A DNA stretch of 64,000 bases from Phaeosaccion multiseriatum. Its lineage: Eukaryota; Ochrophyta, other classes. Of this stretch, positions 10,247-28,079 are shown piece after piece (position 1 is the stretch's first letter; each line of letters begins with the position of its first letter). The translations under genes were made by a program, and so were the position numbers. The notes beneath the pieces were generated by a model that did not search any database, was not told where the DNA came from, and saw only the letters and a list, made by a program, of their open reading frames with translations. The stretch lies in contig OZ218950.1 of assembly GCA_965112735.1 (NCBI GenBank), positions 3,410,001 through 3,474,000 on the forward strand. The letters run 5' to 3'.

Positions 10247-12295
10247 GATGGGTTGTTGGTTTTGATGGGTAAGGAGGAGGGCGGTCTGTAGTCCCTCTGC
10301 TGCGGTTTGCCACGTCCGCGTCCCTGCGGGTACTCTTGCTGCTGCCACTGTTGCTGACGCCTGCTGCTGCTCCCCGCTGCCCCCATCCCCGCCCCTGCCC
10401 CTCCGCGCATCCTCGCCTTGGCCTCTTGTATGCTCCGCTTGAGGTCTTGGCGCCTACGCTCCTCCTTCTCAACCTGCGGCCGTACGGCGGTATCACCCCG
10501 TATTCGTGTACCCAGCCCCGCAAGACAGAGGGCGAAGGAAGCAATGTCATGGAGGTCAGAGGTGGGAGGGAAAGGGCGGTGCGATAGAGTGACTGTGAGG
10601 CTGAGCACGAACTCTCTGGACTACTTTTTGTCGAGGAGCGGCAAGCAAGAAAGAATGAGATCTGTCGATGTAGTCGTCGCTGCCCGTCATCCCGTCAGGG
10701 CGCGTCAGAGCGTTTCGTACCTGCGATTCACTCCGCAGAAGCTGCCCATCCTGAAGCTCCTGCAGACGATTCTGATTGTACGCGTACCGCGAAGGAAGTC
10801 AAGGCAGCAGGCAGCATTGGTCTAAAAGGGAAGAGGGAGTGAAGACGGCGTGGATACAGCAGGCAGGGCGAACAAGTGGCTCAACTCGGCTCGCGTGGGC
10901 AGAGCCCCTTGACGACCATGTGATCGGCCGCACCGAGACTATATTCAACTCGCGAGAGCGACGATCAAGGTTCGCCCCCCATCCACCCACTGCCTTTCCC
11001 TCTCCGAGGGAACGGAGCCTCACACACCTGAAGTAGGACCTTCTCCCTGGCGGCTTGCTCCACTTGCTCGTTTATCTGCTGCTTGTCCCGCTCCCAGTTG
11101 CTCGTCGCTGGGTCAGCAAGAGTGTCCTTAGTCCCCCCCCGAGTTGATGCTTCTCCTTCTCCTTCGAGGCCTGAGCGGAGCTCGTCTTCCACCCTCAAGG
11201 CTTCCTTCCGCAGCACCTCGATGGCTTCCTCTGCCTTAAAGGGTGGTGCGGCAAGAGAGAGCACAGCTTAGGGCACGGTATGAGTGTGGGGCAGCATGCG
11301 AATCCTCTCGTTGCTACAGGGGCCTCTCTCACGCGGCTCTCAAAAACTACGCGAAGCGACTTGCCGCACCTGCTTGAGAGACCTCGTAATTTTGCCCTCA
11401 CTGGCAGCCACCCCGACGATTTGGTGGTCCAGGCGTTTCTCCTCCTCCGTCAGCCATCCCTCGAAAGTCTTGGAGAAGAAAGAAGCAAGGGTGAGGAGGA
11501 GGAGGAGGAGGAGGAGGAGGAGGGAGGAGGAGGACACGCTTGTAGTGCGGCAGTACGGCTGCTGGGAAAGATTAGAAGTACACACACACCTTGCGCAGCT
11601 TGTGGTGCGCTTCAAGCTCCTGCCCCAGGTTTTCGAGCTGCACCTTTGCATGCCCCACCCGTCTTTGGCGGCAGCGGAGGCGTGAACAGAGTTAGGAGAG
11701 GCGAAACAGAGAGGTTAGGAGGAGAGAGCCCAAGGTTTCGAGCTGCATCTTTGCATGCCCCACCCGTCTGTGGCGGCAGCGGAGGCGGAAACAGAGTCTA
11801 TGCGAGGCGAAACAGAGCGGTTAGGAGGGCCTCGCTCCCTCGGGCCCCGAAGCACAGCGAGAAACGCAGGTGTGCCTCCTCATCCTACCTGCTCGTATCT
11901 CTGCGTCTTTCCACGAGCTGCGCGGTAAGGAGCTCCTCCTCGCCGGCTCTTGCCTCCTCCTGATCATATGGGGGGAGGAATGAAGGTATTGCAAGCTTTG
12001 GGGGGAGGCGCGTTGCGAATCACTCACTTCTAGTCTGGCCATCTCCAGCGAAGCGAGGTCCGCCTGCAGCCCCAAGAGCTCAATGCGAAGAGTCCTCTCT
12101 GCCCTCTCCTCTGCAACCAACTGCCTCGACGAAGGAAACGGAGGTCAGCAGACAAGGTATATGACGACGAAAAATGATTTAGCTCACCCGCTCTCGGAGC
12201 TCCGCTTCTTCTCGCTGAAGCTCCTCCTTCTCCCTCGCCGCCTGCTGCGCTCTTGAGTCAAGCTCGTCTACGCGCTGAGATAGCGAAGCCGGCAT
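9994..12295 (-). CDS. Coiled-coil protein with basic poly-Gln tail
   Basis: Eight exons: 12295-12188, 12120-12028, 11959-11889, 11662-11590, 11468-11370, 11234-11028, 10771-10721, 10473-9994; 393 aa. Residues 1 to about 260 form a charged helical rod (ELDSRAQQAAREKEELQREE, then NLGQELEAHHKLRK). The tail has a run of 12 Gln (CAG/CTG repeat near 10204-10248) and two basic clusters, KKRKAAAPRGGSKK and RAKKAKTSSK, that look like nuclear localisation signals. I do not recognise the family; a nuclear structural or chromatin-associated role is a guess. The exon 4 acceptor is inferred from phase (AAAG/ACGGG) and lies inside a tandemly duplicated segment. In-frame ATGs at 12343 and 12394 could lengthen the N-terminus. 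It is divergent from the HHL1-like gene. Confidence 0.7.
11627..11830. repeat. Tandem duplication of an intron/exon junction
   Basis: Two copies of a roughly 104-bp unit, starting near 11627 and 11733, share GAGCTGCA.CTTTGCATGCC and GTCT.TGGCGGCAGCGGAGGCG. The copy at 11627 contains the exon 4 acceptor and first part of the exon. The other copy lies upstream in transcription, in intron 3. Confidence 0.85.
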
Positions 12296-12462
12296 GCCTC
12301 TATCCGTGTGTTTTTTTCTCAAGGAAGGTTGGAAGGGTTCCATGTTGAGCTGAAACTGAAACTGAAACGCTGACTCAACCCTCAACACCCACACACCAAG
12401 TTTCCTTCACCCTTTCATTTATATATATTTACCTGGAGAACGAGTTTTGAGCACTGAGGAAG
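12296..12462. promoter_or_regulatory. Shared divergent promoter, coiled-coil gene / HHL1-like gene
   Basis: 167 bp between outward-facing starts. A TTTATATATATTTA box at 12418-12431 lies about 35 bp before the HHL1-like ATG and is the best TATA-like element; a purine/pyrimidine mirror (GAAACTGAAACTGAAACG) lies near 12352. Confidence 0.4.
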
Positions 12463-13862
12463 ATGAAGGTCACTGCAGCAGTAGTAGTTCTGGGCGTATG
12501 CTGCCAAAGCATCAACGCTTTCATCCCTGTAGGGCTAGGACAGGGTGTTGTGCCAAGGCGGAGCGCCCTGAGGGCAAAGGGCTTTGGGAAGGAGCCCGAG
12601 CCGGAGAAGCCAAAGGAGAAAACCAAGGGCCAACTCGCGGTAAGACTAGAGGGGGAGTTAGCACCGGACATGGGGGGTCGCAGGATTCACGTGGCCGCCC
12701 TTTTTGGAGAGGGAAAGGAACACGGACTCACTCACCGCGAGGTCAGCCCACCCGGCGCACCTAGAACGAGTGGAGCACGCATTGACTCGACCTACATCAA
12801 GCGTATACTACTTTTTTTCTGTTCCCGGCCTTGGCTCCCTGTATTTGCCAGTACACGGCACTCCCTCACAACCTGCACGATCTTTTTCTCCCTCTCTTCC
12901 CTTGTGTCCTTGTTTGCTTTTTTGTTTTAATACAGGCTGAAGCTGGCGCAAAGGCTTACGACACTGAGGTTGCTAGTGGGACGCCCGAATATCTCATATT
13001 CGCAAGAGAGAAGGGAACTGAGGATGAGTACGTGCCAGCTGGTACAATGGCAGTACCCAGGAGTCAGAAGCTGCCTGCTGCTGTGTGGGAGCAGGAGGAG
13101 AGTCTTAAGAGGGGGGCCGTGAAGCTATGGGGCAACCTCAAAGGCAAGGAGCTCGAATACGGTGAGTCTCGACGAAAAGTCAAAGGGGCCGTGACTGAGC
13201 CAGAGGGGTAGGGCTTTCTTTACTCCCTTGTTTTGTCTGCCCCTTTGCCCTTCCGTGCAGTCGAAAGATTGCCCTTCCGTGTAGTCGAAAGCGAAAGCTG
13301 CGCTCCTCACACCGTCCCCCCTTCCTGATTCATACACGCATCCATACTCTCAACACACTGTTGCTTAAGATTTAAAATGTTGTGCCCCTCCCCCCTCCCA
13401 CCTCCCCCCTCCCCCCTTCCCCGCCTGGAATGCGAATACCCCCCCTTTCCTCAGGCTACACTCTCAAGGTGAGGAGCAGGGGGGAGAAGATAAGGGGGGG
13501 AAATAGAGGAGGGAGATGGGGGGAGGAAAGAGGAGGGAGGAGGGGAACGGAGGATGTGAGGAAATAAGGAGACGAGACGAGGCAACGAGCGAGGGCGAGA
13601 CAAAACACAGAAGGAATTTTGAAGTCCTCAATCATTGGGCAGGGCGAGGCCCATATTCCCATTCCTACACACACATATACTCCCCTCCTTTCCCTCTCGT
13701 TCTCACCTCACCTCCCCCCCCCCTCCCTTCTCCCAATAAAAACAGGTGTACCCCGATGACCCTATCCGCCCGCTTGTAGTTGAGGAGCCAACAAGTGATC
13801 CGATCAAACAGTTCTTTAACAGCATCATGGACCCGATAAATGCCAAGAAGGCCGACAAATAG
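12463..13862 (+). CDS. HHL1-like (DUF6523) plastid protein
   Basis: Four exons: 12463-12639, 12936-13161, 13455-13468 (14 nt), 13746-13862; 177 aa. The leader MKVTAAVVVLGVCCQSINAF ends in an Ala-Phe plastid junction. The mature part begins KGFGKEPEPEKPKEK and carries EYLIFAREKG, PAGTMAVPRSQ, an EESLKRGAVKL segment and ELEYGYTLKVYPDDPI. This order matches the cyanobacterial/plastid HHL1-like family, in which Arabidopsis HHL1 is a thylakoid protein supporting photosystem II repair under high light. The assignment is by recalled family pattern; function in this alga is inferred. The YGYTLK motif is created only when the 14-nt microexon is spliced in, which supports the model. It converges with mutS2. 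Confidence 0.75.
13455..13468 (+). other. 14-nt coding microexon
   Basis: Sequence GCTACACTCTCAAG sits between a CAG acceptor and a GTGAGG donor. Spliced in phase it supplies GYTLK, the most conserved motif of the family. Confidence 0.8.
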
Positions 13863-14119
13863 AAATAGCCAGAGCAGAGCAGAGCAGAGGAGTGCATGTG
13901 ATGGGATGGGAAGGGATGGTATGGGTGTGGGCTCAGTCGAGGCCGGTGACTGTGCTGTCTGTCAAGGGAGGGGTGATACGGAAGGGTGTTTATATAGTAC
14001 ATATAATAATAGTCATAGAATTAGGTGTTTCGAGCAATGCGAAATCTTCTGCTTTTATTTTTTTCTTGCTTTTGGTCACTGAGAGTCGAATACATGGAAA
14101 GCGATCAACAACTACGCCC

Positions 14120-22796
<8,677 letters not shown>

Positions 22797-23116
22797 GAGA
22801 AATATACTGCTGGGGGCTGCTGCTTATCCTGCCACTCCACTGTGTGTTTCGCGCCTGCTTCACTGGAAGCCCTGGCCTCCTTCGCCTCCTTCGCAAAGGC
22901 TATTGCTGCCGCCCACCCTTCTATGAATCCTTCCTCATCTCAAGTGTCGTTTGACCGGCCTGCTCTGAAGCCTTCTTGGTGTTCGTTGGCCTCTTGGTCT
23001 CTGGCTATTCTCGCTGACTAGACGCCTTCGCTGAAGTCATTAATGGCCCAAGCCTATGCAATTCCATTCCCCTCCATCATCCCTCCTCCTCCATCCACAA
23101 AAAACACTAAAGGACC
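22797..23116. promoter_or_regulatory. Divergent intergenic region mutS2 / COX17
   Basis: 320 bp between outward-facing start codons. No clear TATA box is seen; the DNA is pyrimidine-rich on the + strand. It must contain both promoters. Confidence 0.4.
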
Positions 23117-23947
23117 ATGGGAAAAGAGGACGTCGCTGCTTCCGCAGGGAGGAAGGCAGGGGAAGCAGGAGAGGCCAAGAAGGGGCCCAAGGTGGGCCTT
23201 TCGGGCAAGAAGATTTGCTGCAGCTGCCCGGAGACCAAGCAGGTGCGGCAGAAGATCATCAGAGAAGAGGAAGAGAGCTCTGTAAAGGAACTGTCTGTCA
23301 AGGAAGGCTTGCTCGAAGCCGCTTGCTCTCCTCCTTACTTCCTCTTATTGTTTGCTCGGGGACGCCAGCAGCATGTATCTGTCGCCCTTTTGTTGCTGGT
23401 GTGAGTCAGTCATTGATGGAGGACGTGAGTCAGTCATTGGTGGAGGACTTTGCCCCGCACAGCATCTTGGCTCATGAGTAATGGCCCTTCAGGCCTCAAG
23501 AACGGGGCGAAGTAGGCTTCTTACTCTCCAATTTATCCCGTTGAGACCTCGCGTGTGTTTGCGTTTGTGAGTGTGTGATGGTGTTCCGCAAATCCCCCGT
23601 CCCCCCCTTTTCTCTCTCCCACCCCTGCACGCACCTTGGCCGATGATAGTACACAAAGTATACGCTCTGAAGCCCTCAAGAGGGGGCGATGTAGACTTTT
23701 TTACTCTCCAATTAGTCCTCTAGAGGCCTCGTGATACCTACTCTTACACCCTGGCTCCCTTTCCCCTTCCCCGCTTCCTTCCTTTTTCCCGTCTCCCTTT
23801 CTTTCCTCTGCCTTCCCCGTCCCTCCTGCTTCTGCTCTGTGTTGGTAGGCTCGAGACGAATGCGTGGTAATGAACGGGGAGGAGAGCTGCGCAGGGCTCA
23901 TTGAGGCTCATAAGGTCTGCCTGCGGGCGGAGGGCTTCGATGTGTGA
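23117..23947 (+). CDS. COX17: COX17 copper chaperone
   Basis: Two exons, 23117-23242 and 23849-23947; 74 aa. Cox17 carries copper in the mitochondrial intermembrane space to Sco1 and Cox11 for cytochrome c oxidase assembly. The product has the hallmark KKICCSCPETKQ followed after splicing by ARDECV, then SCAGLIEAHKVCLRAEGF at the C-terminus. This gives the copper-binding Cys pair and the twin CX9C helices of the family, at the usual length. The exon 1 reading frame continues past the donor into unrelated codons, so the small protein is only visible when spliced. The 606-bp intron contains a diverged direct repeat. No presequence is expected, as Mia40-imported proteins lack one. Confidence 0.93.
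23487..23736. repeat. Diverged 70-bp direct repeat in COX17 intron
   Basis: Blocks near 23487-23556 and 23666-23736 share CCTCAAGA.GGGGCGA.GTAG, TTACTCTCCAATT and a GA..CCTCG end, with scattered substitutions. They lie about 110 bp apart within the intron. Confidence 0.7.
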
Positions 23948-24976
23948 TGCAAGGGCTTCAATGTATTGGTATAAGTCATCATGTACATGTGCAGTGAAAA
24001 TAACATTGTAAGGAGGAGAGAGGAAGAAGAGAAAAGGAGGATATACCGGGCTTGCCCGCCCCCTCACTCAGTGGCTGCAACGGTCAAAGGGTGAAGAGAG
24101 AGAGCAGCGCTGCGGCTCAAGCCATCCCATCTCGGCCCTGCCAGAGGCCCGTGACAGGGGCGAACAGAAAGGCAGCTGCCGTCGCCGACCCTACTATTGT
24201 AGCCGGGGGAGGGTGTACTGGGAGTGTGAGCCACGCCGCAGTCCTGGTACTGCTGGGTCTGCTGTGCCGGCAGGTGATGCGGACCCAACAGAGTGAAGAA
24301 GAGTGAACACTTGTGGCTGCTTTGGTGCCGAAGGCCTCTCGACGGGTACAAGTTCGACGGGGCGCGCAAATGTCTTGTTCGCGGCTCATTCGACAGGGAC
24401 AGGGGATGGAGAATGGGTGCCTTGATACCTTGATACCCCTCCCTGTCTCGCGTGTTGCGTCCGTGGCAGCTCGGCAGCTCTTCAGCGATTTTTGAGAGAC
24501 TTTTTTGTTCAGATGAGAAGGAACGCGTCGAGAGGTGTCCTGCAGAGCAACCGTCGGGTATCGACGAACCGCACCAACGGCGAGCGTCGCGAGCGCAGCT
24601 TTCTTGGTGACCATGCTGTGCATGTGTATATATGCACACAGTGTTCACTTTACGTGTGGTGGTCTTGGAAGGTGGGGGCACGTCTTTCACGGTGGAAGAG
24701 CATCAGAGCGTGCAGCGTTGGAAGGACGTGCGAGGTTGGGCGGGCAGAGAGCAGCAGCTTCTTTGATCAACGGACGACGAAGACAGGTCTCCAATGAGAA
24801 GGGCAGTTCCTTCATAAATAAGAAAAAAGAATTTTCATGCAACTCTTTCTTGCCTGACCCTTTCCCTGCCCGAAGGAGGAAGTGATATATCCTTCTCTCC
24901 CTCGTCCCCCCCACCCCAGGCGGTCGTTGTCATACCCGTTGTTCATTACAGTTACACAGAATTGTGTTACCAATAA
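23948..24976. other. Intergenic region with no confirmed gene
   Basis: About 1 kb between the stops of COX17 (+) and the modular protein (-). Two overlapping minus-strand frames are open here. One starts with an ATG at 24623 (MHSMVTKKAALATLAVGAV) and looks like a short presequence; the other spans 24690-24064. Neither shows a recognisable domain or convincing splice partner, so no gene is called. Confidence 0.4.
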
Positions 24977-27900
24977 CTACGCAAACATTCCTAGCCAGAA
25001 CTCTGGATTGGCCAGGTCGACCCCCCCCTCCCAGTCTCCGCTTCCTTCAGCCGTCGCCTCTTGTGCAGCACCAGCACCAACAGCACCACCAGCAGCACCA
25101 GCAGCACCAGCACCAGCACCAGCACCGCTTCCACCAACGCCATGGTGCTGCGGCTCCCCTGCTGCCGCCTTCACCATCTCCGCCTCCTCAGGCTCGGGCC
25201 GGCGGCTCTCAACCCCTCGATCATCACTTGCAGCAGGAGGAGGGCACTCTGGTGACTTTTGTTGACTTTTGTTTTTGTGCTTTCCTGAGGCGCTCGAGGC
25301 CAGCACTCCTCCCCTCTGTGCTACTCCCTTCACAGAGACTTCTCGAGGCATGCCTTCGAAGGCATGACTTCCCCCATCTCTATCATGCTGCTGCTGGTGC
25401 TGCTGCTGCTTCTGCTGCTTCTGCTGCTTCTGCTGCTGCTGGTGCTGCTTCTGCTGCTTCTGCTGCTGCTGCTTCTGCTGCTGCTGCTGCTGCTGCGGCT
25501 GCTTCTGCTTCTGCTTCTGCTGCTCGCTGTCCTGTCCATCCTGCTGCTGCTTCACTTGCAGCCTCTGCCGTTGCCACTCAATCAGCTCCTGATGCAGATC
25601 CCGCTGATCTTGTTCCTCCTCACGCCCCTCCTGCTGCCGCTCCTTCTCCCCTGCCGGCCTCCACCGCTCTGTTTTTCCTTGGCGCATCACCCCCTTATCC
25701 TCCTTTGCCCCCCCCCGCCCCTTTCTCTCCTCCCTCACCTCCGTATGCTCCTCCTCTTCCTTCTCCTTTCCCTTCTCCTCCCCCCCTTCCTCCTCGCCGT
25801 CGACCTTGTCTCTAACCTTTTGCCTCTTCCTCTTCAGTTGCTGCTGTCGTCTCCCCGTCTTCTCTCCCGTGGCCTTCTCCTCCTCCTCCTTCTCCTCTTC
25901 CTCCCCCGCTTCCTCCTCCACCTCCTCCCCCTCCTCTCCCTCCTCGTCCTTCCCCTCCTTCTCCTCCTTAAATTCGCTTCGCTTGCTACCCCTTTTTTGT
26001 TCGACAACTTTGTCAGCGTCTTCCTTCTCGTTCTCTTCCTCCTGTCTAGGACGCCCCTTAACCCCCCCTTTCTGTCGTGGCCTCTCTGTTTTCTCTTCCT
26101 GCCGCCTCCCGTCTCTTTTCGATCTATTTACCTGTTCCTCGCCCTCCGGAGGTTCTTTCATCTTCTCTTCCTTCTGCCGCTTGTTCTGATGTCGCATCTC
26201 CTCTCTCTCCTTGTTCTTGTTCTTGTTCTCGTTCTCCTCCTCTTCCTCCTCTCCCCTCCCCTCTCCTTCACGCCCTCTCTTCCTCCCCTCCCTCCTCTCC
26301 CTCTCACGGCTGCTAGGCGGCGGCAGAGAGTCCTCCCTCCTCCTTGTCTGACACGCGCTCGACATCGGTCTTTCATTCCTCTCGTCATGGTGATGGTCAT
26401 CCCAGCTCCTCCCACCCTCATACGACGCACGGTACTCACCACTGCTCCTCCAGTCCCACTTCTCTCTCCGGGACAGCAATGCAGGAGCCTCGAGGCCAGT
26501 ACCAGCACGAGCATCTACCCCACCCCTGCTGCTGCTTCTGCCCCCAAGACTGCTGTTGTATGACTGGCGCGCGGCTGGTGATCCCTCCCCTCCTACCCCT
26601 CGAAAAGAATTGCGTCCTACTTGCGTCGAAATGACCTTTATCAGGGCTTTCTTGTACTTATGATAAGTTGTCAGGCCTTTTCGCCTCTCCAGTGCAGCAA
26701 ACTCGGGGCTCTCCCACAGTCCCTCGACCGTCCTGCACGCTTGCTTCGCCAGGGCGATGAGCTTGGGGGGGTGTGTGGGGGGGTGGGTCAGGCGGAGAAG
26801 GCGCAAGAGAGAGAGAGGGAGGGAGAGGGAGGAGGCAAAAGAGAGAGAGGGAGGGAGAGGGAGAAGGCACAAGAGAGAGAGGGAGGAAGAGGGAGAAGGC
26901 GCAAAAGAGACACAGGGAGGAGGCGCAAAAGAGACAGAGGGAGGGACAAGAAGGCGCAAGAGAGAGAGAGAGAGGGAGGGAGAAGGCGGAAGAGAGAGAG
27001 AGGGAGGGAGAGTGAGAAAACGCAAAAGAGAGAGAGGGAGGGAGAGGGAGAAGGCACAAGGCGCGGTCAGGGCTAGGAGGAGAGGAGAATTTGGGAGCAG
27101 TGGTGATGGTGGATGGTGGACGTGGTGGTGATGGTGTTGATGATGGTGGTGATGTCATCACAGCACACAACATGAAAACCGAATACATGACGATTCTTTT
27201 GCACCACACTCAGCGTACATTACCTCCTTATGTTTGCTGTTGTAGGGCTCCAGATAGCTTCCGTCGAGCCTACTGGGGCGGAAGTAGAGAGACAAGATCC
27301 CAGCGTCGAGCAGCGCCTTCTCCAAGCGCAGGAACATGGTCTTTGCGGCGTGCATCCCCTCCTTGGGCAGCACGCAGAGAGTGGCGAAGATGCGGTCGAA
27401 GGCCTCTTGCTGGAGCCGCCTCGTGGTCTTGGTGAGCGGCTCCTTCGGGACTGGCGTCGTGGTTTTCCAGAATGCCTTCTCGCGCTCCACCAGGCTCTGT
27501 GTATGTGGGGGTGGTGGTGGGGGGGGGGGGCGTTTGTGGGGTAGCAAGGAGCACGGGGTTTTTTGTATGTGGTTCCGCCCCAGACAGGGGGGCAGCAGCA
27601 GCAGCAACAGGAGTGGTGGGAGAGAAGGAGGAGGAGGAGGAGGAGGAGGAGGAGGAGGAGGAGGAGGAGGAGGAGGAGGAGGAGGAGGAGGAGGAGGAGG
27701 AGGAGGAGGAGGAGGAGGAGGAGGAGGAGGAGGAGGAGGAGGAGGAGGAGGAGGAGGAGGAGGAGGAGGAGGAGGAGGAGGAGGAGGAGGAGGAGGAGGA
27801 GGAGGAGGAGGAGGAGGAGGAGGAGGAGGAGGAGGAGGAGGAGGAGGAGGAGGAGGAGGAGGAGGAGGAGGAGGAGGAGGAGGAGGAGGAGGAGGAGGAG

Positions 27901-28037
27901 GAGGAGGAGGAGGAGGAGGAGGAGGAGGAGCATGCGTTAGGTGGTCCTTCTTTCGAATCACCGCCGGAAAGATCCCCTACTGTCATATTATATATATATA
28001 TATATTATATATATATATATATTATATATTATATATA

Positions 28038-28079
<42 letters not shown>

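Noticed and set aside
25364-26563. 399-codon plus-strand frame, Leu-rich
   Set aside because: It is the antisense of the Gln/Lys/Glu-rich C-terminal exon of the modular protein; no membrane-protein pattern and no start context.
27158-27961. Long frames through the (GAG)n array (poly-Pro, poly-Leu, poly-Ser, poly-Glu, poly-Gly, poly-Arg)
   Set aside because: All six frames of a trinucleotide array are open by composition. The array lies in an intron flanked by good GT-AG sites.
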